DNA of 64,000 nucleotides from Bicyclus anynana (GCF_947172395.1 NC_069086.1:2202501-2266500), one strand, 5' to 3'; counted from the first letter of the stretch, positions 1 through 12,185 are shown. The notes: generated from the sequence alone by a model not told the origin. Numbers and translations are program-made.

Positions 1-510
1 ATCGATATCCAGGCATAGCATAAATGGCAAAAACAGATTCTGCACTCAAAATTTTAAAAGCCGCCATTTTGAAATTTCCTATTGCTGCATCCCCAATGTA
101 TATTATCCATTAGTGTTATTATAAAAAAAAAATAAGTATAATTCAAGGAGTAACGATTGTAACAAACTTTCAAAGATCGATTATTTTAAAACATCCTGTA
201 TTTTCAAACACCTACCTATTCGCCGCGATGCCGCTAAGCGGCTCGTCGGTCCCTTTTAAGTCACTCATTTTAGCCTAAACTAGGTCAAACTTCAATGACT
301 TCATACTTGTAAAACAGAGTAAAACAGAATTAAACAGGATGTTTAAATTTTTTCATAAGATGAAATTTATTTTCGCTAGGATGTGAATAAGCTTGAAGTC
401 ATTTTTAATACTGTTAAGAGGTTTCTTGTATTGGACTGAAACTAGTATGGTGTATAGATAGATACATTAATGATTTTTGCTACATCAAATTAGTATAGAG
501 TATGGATATT

Positions 511-584
511 TAACCCCTCTCATTCTGGGAGGAAACTCGAGCTCTGCAGTGAGCCGAATGTGGGTCGATAATGATGATGATGGA
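511..584 (+). mobile_element. 3' fragment of tRNA-derived SINE family 1
   Basis: Matches the tail shared by the longer family-1 copies at 44443 and 56472: TAACCCCTCTCATTCTG, then CGAGCTC..GCAGTGAGCCGAAT and an ATGATGATG end. Only the tail remains. It lies just 3' of the last visible mus101 exon. Confidence 0.7.
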
Positions 585-617
585 TAGTTATCTTTTGGTA
601 TTCTCAAACAAACTCAC

Positions 618-3600
618 TCATATCCGGCACGCGGTGCTCTGCGAGGGGCGAGGAGGTGGAGGCGCCGGCCACTCGGTACTTCGCCAGCGGGAGGGCCACG
701 CCCCTCTCGGCCGAGTCCACCACCCAGGAGGGCAGCACGCACGCCTTGCCATACTCCAACGCAGCTTTGTACTTGTCACTGCCCACTCCATCTCTATGGA
801 AGAAACCAAGGTCATCATTCATTAGCAACCCATATTCAGCTCACTGATGAGCACGAGTCTCCTCTCAGAGTGACGATTGGCAGACTTCACACACCTAGAT
901 AATTAAGAAAACTCTCAGGTATGCAGGTTTCCTCACGATGTTTTCCTTTACCGTTTCATACACGTGATATTTAAAATGCACATAACCAAAAAGTTGGAGT
1001 TGTATGACCCGGACCGGATTCAAACCTACACCCTCTGAATCAAAAGCAGAGGTTATATCCACTGTGCTATCAAATTCATCATTAGCTTATTTGAAAAGCC
1101 CACTAGAGTCTTTGAAAATATTTAATCTTGATGTTTCAAAAGTGATTGTAAACTAAGCCTACTTGAAATAAATCAATTTTTATTTAATTTGTCTTGAAAG
1201 ATTTTAAAGTTTTCTATTGCTACTTACTTCGTCAATACAACTATGTCAGTAACTTCACTCTGAAATGCCCCCATGAATGTTCCACCGTTCTCGTTTATTA
1301 GCTTCATCACTTTAAGCTTTTCCTTCTTCGATAAACCTGATGTAGTCACCTAAAACCATACATAACAGTCAATACATATAAATGAAATTTAAATATCTGT
1401 CTATCATTTTAAGATTTTCTTAGTGTTTTCTAAAGTGCATACAGTTATTTACACAATCATACTTTTTAAAATTTTTGTTGGTCTGTCTGCTTGTCTGGGC
1501 TAATCTCTGAAACGGTTGAGCCGATTTAAACAGGATTTTTAGATAGATAGGAGTTTATTTAGCAATATATGCTGGTAAATTCCATGACTCCCGCGGGATT
1601 TATGAAAAACTGAGTAACGAAGTTGTGGGCGTCCGCTAGACATGCTATGCATGATGCATGCACGCCTGCAAGGAACTGCAAGGAACGTACGAAGGCATGC
1701 ATGCAAAGTGGAGTTTAACCCATATTAATCCTAAAATATTTTATTTTTGTAGGACCTCATGGTTTTCCCACGATAAAACATAACCATATGGGTTAGGCGA
1801 TAGGGATAATGTAGGAAAGAAAAAATAAAATGGTGAAAGAATTTTTCAAATTGGTCCAGCAGTTTCAGGACCTATTCAATGCAAACATACAAAAATCATC
1901 AAAAAAACGCTCTACAATATGAGTATTTAGTAAAGATTTGTCACCTGCAGATTAGCGAATGCCGCTAATTTGTGTTTGTTAAAGTCAGATGATGCTCCGT
2001 TGACGTTGAGTCGCAACGACGTCTCCCACACATCATCGACCCACGTCTCGGCCATCACCGGAATACCTATTTCCACTGCTTTCTGCAAATATGACAATAA
2101 TTGAGTACGGGCTTGCTACATCAGTGGCTCACCTCACACTAAACTTAAAAATACTGCCACTGTTGTCAATAAGGTCTTTATTAAAACAAATTTAAAGTGT
2201 TTTTCAGATAGCGTGGGTACAGTGACAATTACCTTAGGACGTTCATAATAGGTACTATCATCGTGAATCGCGGCAAACTTTCAAGAATGAAACGAACTGT
2301 CACCATACCCATGCTATGTGAACTGCTTTCAAAAGTCCGGAGTCAGGCTGGGTTATTAAGAAATAATTTGTAAAAATTCTGCCTGGAGTTGGGTTGTTGG
2401 TGATGTTACACCCTATGCATTATTTATTGGCCAAACATTTTTTTTACAGACAGTATATTCGCCATACCTTTTTTTTTTTAAATACAACCAATATTTACAT
2501 TCCTCTCTAACTATTTGGAAAAGACTGTATTAAGAGTGGGTACGACAATAAACCAACAGGGCAGGGTTCAAACCACCACCCTCACTTAAGTAAGTCTGAC
2601 CGCACTTACTGTTGAGCTATTGAGGCTATAAAACTGATAGTGATTGCTTCAAAGTTAAGCCCTAACCTCACTAACCTGCATAAGTTATATTGAAGTTCTA
2701 TTCAATTTATCCAAAGAAGTAATACTCACAATATACTTCTCAGAGAGTACAGTGTCAGAGATCAGATGTGTTGTGTCTTCAGCTAGAACTGTAATGTAGT
2801 GTCCTCCCATCCATTGCACTTTCTGTTTTATGTACTCCTAGATACAGTTTTCTTTGGATTAATATTATTATCACAAACTACATTATATCTTTACTAATAT
2901 TATAAAGCAGAAGAGTTTGTTTTGGTTGAACGTGCTAATCTCAGGAACTACTGTACCGATTTAAAACACTCTGTCAGTGTTAGATAGCCCATTTAACAAG
3001 GAATATATTATCTTCGTATTCCTACAGGAACTGAAACCACGCGGGTGAAAACAAACACAAACTTTACCTGTTCATAAAATCTCATCAAAAAATGTAGCTT
3101 TGCAGTGGAAAAATAATTTTCAAAATTGATTTAGTAGATCCAGATTCCACTTTCAACACAACAAACTCTACCTCTATAATGGGGATGATGACTAGGTTTC
3201 ATTATATTGATTTTATGAGACATTCGGTTAAATAAGGTCAAATATTAACTAATTAATATGCAAAAAAAAGATGAACTGTTTGCAAAATAAATAACATTAA
3301 AAAATTTCATAATCTTCTAAAATTTTTTTATTGCAATTAGATAAAAAATCATAGTTTTAGCACATGACATTTTTCAATATGTGAACTATAAACATAAACG
3401 CACAAATAACAAAGATATTTGTAATTTTGTTTGAACGCCCATACAAATCTAACTATCAGTGAATCAAAGATATTGTTAATTGGTGACATTTTGTATGGGG
3501 CGTATTTCAGGGATACTTTTCACTGCTACGGAGTGCTGCAAATCTGACCCTATCTGAAAGTAATGATCACAGATATCCTGTTTCTTTTCAAAAAATTTCT

Positions 3601-6231
3601 TTACTCCATTTCATACTCCTAATTAATATACAATCTAAAAAACTGTCATCATCCCTATATTAGTATAGATTGAGTATACATTATAGTTACACATGCAAAT
3701 AAATAATTTACCTTCTGTTGCTTTGACAATCCGCTTGCAGTGACCACAAGACCTTTCATACCAATTGTAAATACTGGCTCAGGTCCAGGAGGTATTGCCC
3801 ATCCATCCATTAGACAGCACGACACACATCTGGGCCCGACTAGTCTAGTAATTAATTAATTAACATTATTGTAAGAATTTATTGAGACAAATAGAAAAAA
3901 TTAACATATTTCGCTAACCCTACAAGTCTCGAGTGGGATTGGTATGACGATGATAAATGTAAGATAGTATTTCTTTAGTCAGTATTTAGTAGTATTTATA
4001 TGTTTAGTTGGTAATAAACTTGGATTTTAGACTAGTATGGTAATTATAGTACATAGAGTCATTTTCATGAAAGAAGTCCTGCGGCTAAAACCTGAACTAA
4101 AATTGACATCACCTTACACAATTAATGACAATAAGACAATTACCAAATGACAGTGAGAACCATTAAGACATTAGCGCCGCTTTTCGGGGGGACTTCTTTC
4201 ATGAAAAGGACTTTATTTATTATATCATTGTATAAGTGTATTTAAATAAAATATCAATTTTATAATCTCTTAGTGTTTGTTAGTGCACTAGCTGGACTGA
4301 CTTGAATGATTATTTTCTATATTTAGTAGATATGAGAATAGGTTGTAAAGTATTTTTTAATCTGTATCTTTTCTATCAGGGCTCCACTGTATAAATCAAT
4401 AATGCTGTAATTTTGCATCTTGGGGGGCAGTTTTACTAATACTAATATGACAAGAAATTTATAGTAATTTATAGTAATATTATAAATGCAACAGTAAGTC
4501 TGTCTGTTTGTTACCTTTTTACTGCTCGACAGCTGAACCAATCAAAATGAATTTTGGTATAATGGTAAATGGGACCTTGGAGCAAAACATAGGGTACTTT
4601 TTACCATAAAATAAAAATAGAAGGGGGTGCAATATTAGTGGGAAGTCTGTATGGAAAGTCCTTCATTGTTAGAGTTACAGTTAAAAAATTTGTTCATAAA
4701 TCATAAAAAAATACCAAAATATAATTTGATTCAAGTATTTCAAGATTCAACTCCTAAAGTGATGAAATAGGGGTTGAACATTTATACTGATTTCCACATG
4801 GACAAAGTCACGGGCGTCTGCTAGTAATTTATAAATTATGAATTTTAATAAACCCACATGCATTTTGTATTTCTCAGTCTTTCAAAGAGCTCTCCTTCAA
4901 ATTCTTCCAATACAAATACATCTTTCTTGGTCAGCCCTTCGAATTTGTTCCACTTTGCCTCATGGACCCATTGAGGTTTTAATCCTGCTTCACGATATTG
5001 TTCACATGCCTTAAATCAAGAAAATACTGATTTAATGTAATAAAAAGTTTATAACCACTGTAAGATTCTGTTTTCTCAGATAAACAAAAGTAAAGAAATA
5101 TCAACATTAAAAATTTTGTATTTTTATTGTGATATGTACCCGTTTAAATAATATTCATAATAAACAATATTATATCTGGGATAAGAAAGTGCCTATGTGT
5201 TAATCCTGTAAATCTTTCCCCAATCAAAATTTCAGCCAAATTGGTTCAATAGTCCCAAAGTGAGAGTAGCAAACATACACACAAACTTTCCACTTTTTAG
5301 TATTAATGCCAAGAACTTAATTTATACACACTGAGTACTTTTCAGTCCTTGGTTTCTTAGTAGATCCCAATCAAACTACAATGCTCGCTACGGATCATAT
5401 TTGTGAAGTTAGAAGAAGAAGAGTGTTCACATCCGTATGAATGTATTTATAGCACATTTGTACAGTTGTGAACACTCCCCGCCCGTGCTGTTTGTGCAGT
5501 TATTGATTCATTGCACAGTCATTTGTGCTAACTTCACAAACACAAAGATCCATGGTGAACACTGTACCAACACTGTGTTGATTTCAGTACTGGCATCATG
5601 TTATATTAAGATATTAAGTAATTGCATACATTTTTATAAAAAAGTGCCACAAAAAGCCACTGGCATGTCTCTTAAAAAGTTCAAAGTGTTTATAAAACGC
5701 AAGCTTATAGTGTCTTATTATAGTGTTAATGATTACATAAATGATAAAAAAGCTTGGTGTTGAACTGCACTATACAATTGTGAGCTTAGTTCTAGATAAG
5801 TTTATTGACCTACTTCTATATAAGTTTGTAAAATAGTGGGTTTGTTGTGGGCTCTTCTCGGACCAAGGCATTAAGAATCCCCATAACTTTAATTTTTACC
5901 ACTATTATATTATGACAAAAGTGCTTGTAAACTAAGCCTAATTGAAATAAATTAATTTTGAAATTTATAGAATTTTATCCTGGAGTCCAAGGAACATTTT
6001 GTATTGTTTTACAAATAGCGATGTATTTGGACCCGAAGCACTGGATATGAAGCTCATGTGCCTCTCTAATTTGCTGGGTTATTCGTACATTAATAATTTC
6101 CTACAGCAGAGTGTCTCCTCACAGGAATGCACTACAATACTCACATTATATGCAACCTGCATCTCCTCAGTACAGCCATTTTCTTTAAACGCAGTGGAGA
6201 TTATGAACGTTACATTTATGTCTTCATTCAT
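618..6231 (-). CDS. mus101: TopBP1/mus101 BRCT scaffold, 5' part (7 exons; continues past left edge)
   Basis: Exons read on minus: 6145-6231 (ATG at 6231), 4858-5009, 3712-3844, 2730-2837, 1945-2082, 1228-1349 and 618-793. All have GT donors and AG acceptors and the phases join without a break. The spliced product follows the start of TopBP1: a BRCT0-like segment (QWVHEAKW, then CILVGPRCV), BRCT1 (VVTASGLSKQQK, VQWMGGHY, DTTHLISDTVLSEKYI, then MAETWVDDVWE) and BRCT2 (TSGLSKKEKLKVMKLI, NENGGTFMGAF, VTDIVVL, then VLPSWVVDSAERG). The GG turn and the late W of each BRCT repeat are visible. In the known family this N-terminal triple BRCT module binds phosphoproteins such as Treslin/Sld3 and RAD9, acting in nuclear replication initiation and ATR checkpoint signalling. 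The remaining BRCT repeats must lie left of the window. The last donor (GTGAGT after base 618) is an inference; the ORF otherwise closes at about 604. Confidence 0.88.
811..1071 (-). mobile_element. tRNA-derived SINE family 1, near full length
   Basis: Read on minus it has the tRNA-like head (GATAGCACAGTGGATAT, then a B-box-like GTTTGAATCC), the conserved middle with ACGTGT and CATCGTGAGGAAACC, GAAGTCTGCCAATCG and the tail ending in ATGATG. It lies in a mus101 intron, about 15 bases upstream of the acceptor of the 618-793 exon. Confidence 0.75.
1482..1640 (-). mobile_element. Metulj-like SINE fragment
   Basis: Minus-strand copy ending at GGGCGTCCGCTAG, with internal GCTAATCTCTGAAACGG. This is the same repeat type seen many times in the window. 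The family name is from memory and unverified. Confidence 0.5.
1725..1905 (+). mobile_element. Metulj-like SINE fragment
   Basis: Contains GGGATAATGTAGG and GTGAAAGAATTTTTCAAATT followed by GGTCCAGCAGTTTCAG, diagnostic of this repeat, within a mus101 intron. Confidence 0.6.
2206..2320. mobile_element. Short MITE with terminal inverted repeats (family M1)
   Basis: Left end AGATAGCGTGGGTAC..GTGACA is mirrored by the right end TGTCACCATACCCATGCTAT. A second copy occurs at 30512. The interior, including ACGTTCATAATAGGTA and ATCGTGAATCGC, is shared. About 115 bp with no coding capacity; lies in a mus101 intron. Confidence 0.7.
2887..3053 (-). mobile_element. Metulj-like SINE
   Basis: Plus-strand reading starts ACTAATATTATAAAGC and ends CCACGCGGGTGAAA, the reverse of the usual layout, with GCTAATCTCAGGAACTACT inside. 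Confidence 0.65.
3178..3658. mobile_element. 480-bp MITE (family M2), full length
   Basis: Ends AATGGGGATGATGAC and GTCATCATCCCTA form terminal inverted repeats. The interior matches the copies at 25004 and 63619, for example AACATAAACGCACAAATAAC and TTTTGTATGGGGCGTATTT. No ORF; non-autonomous. Confidence 0.75.
4471..4826 (-). mobile_element. Metulj-like SINE, long copy
   Basis: On minus it begins CTAGCAGACGCCCGTGACTT (same head as other copies) and ends near TAATATTATAAAT. The middle has diverged. Lies in a mus101 intron. Confidence 0.5.
5398..5541. repeat. Imperfect inverted repeat in mus101 intron 1
   Basis: TTTGTGAAGTTAG near 5400 is mirrored by CTAACTTCACAAA near 5530, with a nested GTGTTCACA/TGTGAACAC pair. 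Probably a decayed foldback element. An unsupported ORF (5437-5763) overlaps it. Confidence 0.45.
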
Positions 6232-6535
6232 TTTATGAGTAAAATATGGTTAACACGAGTATTTTATTGATACTTGATAGAATTTGTAAAACGTAAAGAA
6301 GTGCGAAAATTAAAATTTATAAACTATCAAGCGCGCGCCTTTAGCGATTTGTTTTTTACGAGTTGACAATAACAATGACAAGACAACACAAATGTCAAGA
6401 GAGACAAATGACAATTGACATTTGCCAACATTTGGTGTTGTTCTCAGAATATCTTAGACCATTGAAAGAAAGGAGCTGCCTTGTAAACCGTTACTCCTCT
6501 GGCAAAGATCAAGAATTAATGATCTAACGCGTTTA

Positions 6536-6704
6536 TAAAAACTGTTGCTATAGAATCGATGTTTCATTGTTGTAATCGTTTTCGTCGTGTAAAGAGCTCC
6601 CTAAAAATGCCGGTTTGTGTAGTTGAATGGCATAAAAAACGGCCAAAAACTTGTAGTTTAGTAAAAGATGGAGTAAAAAATCGATTCTATAGAGACAGTT
6701 TTTA
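6536..6704. mobile_element. 169-bp MITE between mus101 and Tsr2
   Basis: 25-bp inverted ends at 6536-6560 and 6680-6704 (TAAAAACTGTTGCTATAG.. against TAAAAACTGTCTCTATAG..) differ at two positions. A 61-codon ORF at 6559-6744 runs through the element and is unlikely to be a gene. Confidence 0.6.
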
Positions 6705-7657
6705 CAATCGCATTAGATCGTGGATCATTTCGACAGAAAAGTAACGTTTAACCAGGCAGTTCCATATGTAAATAGTCTGAGGATTGACGTCATGTTTGAC
6801 TTTGACATTGACTATGACAAACGTCACCGTTTCGTTTCGAGTCATTTGTGGTCTGTGGTTTCGAGTTTCGACCACAAAACAAACGTCAAATGAAGGTGAT
6901 GTCTTGTTCTTGATCATCTTGATGAATTGTAACAAAGATTACAGTGTATTATTGGAAATAGATAGGCTACTCGAACTTTTTTCGGAACGAATGTGATAGC
7001 GCCATCTAGTGACTAGATACGGTATTTTTAGTATAGTAAAAAGTATAAAAATAAAAATGCATATTTTTTGTAAAGGAGAGACATTTTTGATTTTGTAATA
7101 GTTGAAGAAACCTATTGAGAAAAACAAAAAAAAAGACAAAAAGTTTTCCTTTGTTACCCCCGGGCTTGAACTCAGGATTATTATATTGTACCTTTGTTAT
7201 GCACCACTAGGCCAAATGACTATGTGGAAAATCGTTGAAATTAATGTACACTTACTGTTTTTCTTTAATAATCCCTTTGCTTTAGAAATACAAACACATT
7301 CTTTCTATTACGCGTCAAAATTAAAAGGATAAATAATTCTTTTTTTTCGGTTTTTTTTCCGTACTTACACGGGTTTAATCTCTAAAAACATTCTAGTACG
7401 TACACATCATATGTAATTGTATTTACTATCCTGGAATCTTAAATCTAGGATGTAGATGGCGCTGCTTCATAAAGATTTCACGTTCTTCTAAGTTCCCATG
7501 GCATGAATTGTAATTTGAGGTTAATGAATTGTAATTTGTAATGTATTTTACATGTGTTTGTATACCAAAACATGTTCCAAGTTCTCACATAAACATGTAA
7601 TTTAGTCCAATCGATAGATCAATAATATTGTTCTGGAAGTGAAATATATGTGCAAAT

Positions 7658-9995
7658 ATGTTGTACGACGAATTCAAACCTATAGTGGACCTTGTTTTTA
7701 ATAACTGGACCGCCTTGCAATTGGCAGTGGAACATGGTATGGGTGCACCGGGAGGAGAAAAGGTAAACTTTTATTGCATTTTTAAGCTATTTTGAAGAAT
7801 ATAGTTGCAATGGTCTCAATGTTTGTGTTAGGATAGGCTGCAAAATTATTGATTTATTGATTTCCGTTGTGCATGTTTTAAAAGAACGAGAAAGCGAAGG
7901 TTTCTAAGACTAAATCGCTAAAGCAATATCTTTCACCCTTTCAGATATGGAGAAATTAAGGCAAGAACAATTTTATTACATGTAGGTCCCTACATTCAAC
8001 ATTTTAAGTCTATTTTGTGCCACTACATGGCCAAGCACTTCTTACAGAAGAGAGGATATGGAGTTTAGACATACCACCACGATAATAATTCTGTTATAAT
8101 TTATATTAGATGTTTATAATCAGGGAACTATGAATACTCTGGAATTCACTTCTGGTATTTTTTTGTTTTGAACACTTCATAGCTCCGGGGCTGTATCCTA
8201 AACAAACACACCTGTATAAAGTATAACTGTTTCTGTAACTGTTTTTAAAGTCTATTATCTTAAAATAGAATGCTAAAGATAAGGCTTTTGGATTCTACTT
8301 TACATAAAGCCTTAGCTTTAGCATTTTATATTCTGTGTTTATAATAGTTTTTGACTGATAATACCAACAACTCCCCAGTTTTGATCTAATAACTAATAGA
8401 CTGGCAAGGGACTTGAATTTAGGACCTCATGTTCAGAAGACACAGGCTAACCGCTGGCACTGACAATGACATACATACCTTTTACAATACAACCACAATT
8501 TAAATGACAATACTGTGCATGTTTATTTTTGATAATTTGCCAAAACGATGAGATACTGATGAGAATAAATTTGGCTCATGCTGACCAGCTCATGATTAAG
8601 GGCCCTATATGCATTCAAAAAATGGAGTAAAATTTTCTTCTTTTTTACAGACAGCCCAACTCATGTCTGTTTATGTAGCAAGGTACTGTGTGGAAAATGT
8701 ATCAGACAGGGATGACTTAACAGAAGTTTTAGAGGATTTGATGGATGAAGAGTTTGAGACTGTGTGCCATGATAATTCACCTAAAGGTAAATACATTTTA
8801 AAGTAAGACTTTCATAAATATGGAGCACTCATTCATCATACATGGAAAACAATTGCTTAACCTTCAAATTTTATAGAATAGGCTTTCATACAAAGTCTCC
8901 ACACATTTGCCTTCTTTATTAAGCCTGGGATCTGATTGGTACTACAAATTATTTATAATATAGACATCAGAATAATAAATCCATAACAACAAGACACTTC
9001 ATTTATAATCACACTTTTCCCATTCCAGAAGTTGCATCTCTGCTTCTCTTGTACCTTGGTCTGCTAAAGGAGGGCAGACATGAAGAGCTTAGAGATATCT
9101 TAGACCAAATGCCCAAAACACAGAAATGGCTTAGTGAACCAATACACAAGTCTGTGCCACCTCAAGTGAGTTGAAGTGTTCTATTTATGTTTCTAATGGG
9201 CATGTACTTAGTACTAGCATGCAACCAACAAAATAATCTTGAGAAATAGACAAATTTCAACCAATGGCAGTGCAACTGGAATTACCGCTATCTCTTTCAT
9301 GGTGTTGGGAAGCCTAGCCTCAATAACTCTACGGCAAGAGCGGTCGGAATCATCACCGAGGGGTGATGGTTTGATCCCCGCCTCGTTGGTCTATTGTTGT
9401 ACCCATTCCTAACACAGTCTTTCCCAACAAATTGGAGAGGAATGGGAATATTGGTCATATTTATAAAGATATGGCAAATCTTTTTTTAAAAAAAAAGAAC
9501 ATTTTGTCTATTACTTTTCACTTAGGCATATGTTAGCAATACTGATAGTCATTGTCCTGTCTTGATTGTTGACTTTCTGATATACAATGGTTTTATTTCT
9601 CAAGATATAATCAACTGTTCCCTATGTTTTAATAGTTATTCTGTTATTTGGGCTAATTCAATAATTTGTTGGTAAAATGCAAAGATCATGAAACCTTAAG
9701 CATGTAATGTTCCTTTAAACCATTCAAGCAATTTATATCAACATTTAGAATTGATATTTTGTGATTGAACATACTGAAATAGCTAATAATTATTTTTTTT
9801 TTTCAGTGTCATGGCAACCCAGATGATGACACAACTAGTAGCAGCGGTACAGACGGCAGCGACAGTGAAGAAGGAGGAGATAGAGAAGAAAACGGAGAAG
9901 TGGCAGCTTGTTCGACAGCAAACGATAAACCTGAGCCCATGGATGAAGATGCTGACCCTGGGTGGACTGTTGTGACTACACGCAGGAGGAAATAA
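7658..9995 (+). CDS. Tsr2: Pre-rRNA-processing protein TSR2 homologue (complete, 4 exons)
   Basis: Exons 7658-7762, 8651-8786, 9029-9165 and 9807-9995 join in frame to 188 residues. The N-terminal helical domain has WTALQLAVEHGMG followed by AQLMSVYVARY and LEDLMDEEFETVCHD, matching the TSR2 core that holds ribosomal protein eS26. An acidic Ser/Asp/Glu-rich stretch follows, and the protein ends with DPGWTVVTTRRRK, the family's DGWT-V C-terminal signature. TSR2 is known as an escort that delivers eS26 to the nascent 40S subunit and is needed for 20S pre-rRNA processing. An upstream ATG at 7648 is out of frame, so 7658 is chosen. The gene is head-to-head with mus101. The nearest poly(A) signals are at 10565 and 10606. 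Confidence 0.9.
8400..8462 (-). mobile_element. tRNA-like SINE head fragment
   Basis: On minus it reads as a tRNA-like segment (AGTGCCAGCGGTTAGCC, then a B-box-like region). It lies in Tsr2 intron 1. It cannot fold as a full tRNA, so it is treated as a SINE remnant. Confidence 0.35.
9310..9480 (+). mobile_element. tRNA-derived SINE fragment in Tsr2 intron 3
   Basis: Contains an A-box-like AAGAGCGGTCGGAATCATC, a B-box-like GATGGTTTGATCCC, then CCATTCCTAACACAGTCTTT and a T/A-rich tail. The structure is SINE-like. Confidence 0.5.
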
Positions 9996-10564
9996 GAGTA
10001 CCATATTCACTTTTTTACCTAATAATACAAAAAATTACACTCCATGTCACATGACATAATGAGTAAGGGCAATGCTGTGTAAAGATGAATGCACACTTAT
10101 CCTACCAAACAAGTTGAACTTAGTTACTTAACGAATTTTAGAAATCTGTATCTAACGAATTTTAGAAATTCAGATGATTACATGCCACAAGTGTGTGAGG
10201 TTTCATGAGATTTCATATACAGAAATAATTTTGTTTGACTAGTTCAACATGTTAGGTTCAGATAAGTATGCATTTACCTTTAGTGTATTTTATTGTGTTG
10301 CCACAACATACTAATAGGGCAGAAGCCTTGCAATGATCTGCAACATAACATAATCCTATTTTACTAAAAGATGTGTACAAGTTTCACTTTTTATTTTTAT
10401 TTTTTAAAAGAATATTTGCCTAAGAATATGATAAATATGGCAAATATTATTTTTTAAAAACAAAAAAAAAATTACATCATCATCAAAATGAGTTTACTAT
10501 CCAATTAAATGATGGAATCACTGCATTGAGTGGCAGTTAGTCACTGAGCTGGTCTGAGTTTTAA

Positions 10565-10611
10565 AATAAATGGATGATGAAAATGTTTAAATTTAATTTC
10601 AAAACAATAAA
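10565..10611 (+). terminator. Candidate poly(A) signals for Tsr2
   Basis: AATAAA at 10565-10570 and 10606-10611 are the first canonical hexamers downstream of the stop at 9995 on plus, implying a 3' UTR of roughly 0.6 kb. Inference only. Confidence 0.35.
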
Positions 10612-11265
10612 AATGGAAAACAAGTGTCCAAATTATTTTTTTATATTATTGTCATCTATTTGTCATTCAACTTGTTATCAATTTAATATGAGTTCAGTTT
10701 ATTATTACTTATCCTAATCAGTCCTACACAATTTTTTTGTGAAATATTACTAAACATTTTTGAAAATATAACATCAATTTTCTATTACAACTGCAAAAAG
10801 GTAACAATCTGTGCAGTATAATGAATTTTTATTATTGAAATAATAAATAATATTATCAAAAATATAACAGTAAAACTTATTAATATAAGTATTAGTAGTA
10901 TTGTTACGAGTAAATGTCTGATTTTGTTTTTCATATAGAAGAAGCACAATATTTGTTTCAATACAATTTTGTTTTTATTAGAAGTCACCACTGATTTTAA
11001 ATAAAGCCCACGTTAAATTAAAATTACGCAAACACAATTAGTTACACATTAGATAGTTGCACAATAGTAGAGTTTGGTAACTTTATGGGTGTTGTTAATT
11101 TTTTTTAAATATAAAACTGTCATCAATGTAATTGTTAAAGATTTAGATTGTTGATACGTCTATGTTAAATTGTAAAAAAATAAAGCACATGTATTTAATT
11201 AACACACACTAAATTACCTATTTGTTATGTTTGAATGGGAGCATTGGTTGTCATAGTGGCTCACT

Positions 11266-11440
11266 AACAGACGCCATGGTTTCCCGTGGGAATATAGGGA
11301 TAATGTATGGCCTATAGCAACCGGGGATAACGTAGCTTCCCAACAATGAAAGAATTTTTGAAAATGGTTCAATAGTTTCAGAGCCTATTCAAAGCTAACG
11401 ACCGAACAATCAAATCTTTCTTCTTATATAATATAGCGGA
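11266..11440 (+). mobile_element. Metulj-like SINE
   Basis: GTTTCCCGTGGGAATATAGG, GGATAACGTAGCTTCCCAAC and TGAAAGAATTTTTGAAAATG are in family order, ending in a TATATAATATA run. Confidence 0.65.
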
Positions 11441-11935
11441 CGCCCGCGACTTCGTCCGCGTAAAAATTGATGTAAACTTCTCTACCTCTACCTTACCCTG
11501 CTCGTAAACCTACCCAACCCTACCCTACCCCTACCTTACTCCTACCCTACCGCTAACCCTTCCCTCCCCCCACCTTACCCTACCCTAACCCTACCCGTAA
11601 CCTATCCATACCCTATCCTAGCCTACCCCTAATCTACCCCTACCCTACCCCTACCTTACGCCTACCCTACCGCTAACCCTAACCCTTCCCTACCCCTACC
11701 TTATCCCTACCCTAACCCTACCCTACCCGTACCCTACCCCTACCCTACCCTACCCCTATCCTACTTTTCCCCTACCCTATACGTTCCATATCCTTCCCCT
11801 ACCTCTACCTTGCCCCTACCCTACACTACCCCTACCTTATCCGTACCCTACCCTACCCTACACTTTCCCTAAATTACCCCTACCCTACCTCTGTCCTACC
11901 CCTTCCCTACCTCTATACTATCCCTACCCTCAGCA
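11441..11935. repeat. Degenerate CCCTAC-type satellite tract grown from a SINE head
   Basis: After GCGGACGCCCGCGACTTCG and ATTGATGTAAACTTC, about 460 bp consist of CTACC, CCCTACC and CCCTAACC variants with little else. The same head followed by a short tract (CCTACCCTACCTCTAC) occurs at 32701, so the tract looks like an expansion inside a transposon. It is not a clean telomere array, since insect telomeres are usually TTAGG/CCTAA. Confidence 0.75.
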
Positions 11936-12000
11936 AAATTGGTCCAGCCTTTTGTGCGTGGTGCAATGACCAAAAGACTATAATTTCCCAAGCGACTTCT

Positions 12001-12185
12001 ATGCTAATACTATAAAGAGGTAAAGTTTGTGTGGTTGTCGGGGGTAATCTCTGGATCTACTGGACCGATTTGGAAAATTCTTTTACCAATAGAAAGCTAC
12101 ATTATTTGCGAGTGTCATAGGCTATGTTTGGTCCTCATATTCATACGGGAACGGGAACCACGTAATTGAAACCGCGGGGCGTCAT
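12001..12185 (-). mobile_element. Metulj-like SINE
   Basis: Plus reading starts ATGCTAATACTATAAAGAGG, contains GGTAATCTCTGGATCTACTG and ends GGAACCACGTAATTGAAACC, the reverse of the family layout. Confidence 0.6.

Noticed and set aside
5437..5763. 108-codon plus ORF in mus101 intron 1
   Set aside because: Antisense to the gene, AT-rich, overlaps an inverted repeat and has no domain.
6559..6744. 61-codon ORF between mus101 and Tsr2
   Set aside because: It spans the inverted-repeat MITE and has no recognised domain, splice context or codon pattern.
11441..11935. Telomere remnant or chromosome fusion site
   Set aside because: Units are mixed CCCTAC variants rather than CCTAA, and the tract follows a SINE head seen elsewhere with a short tract.
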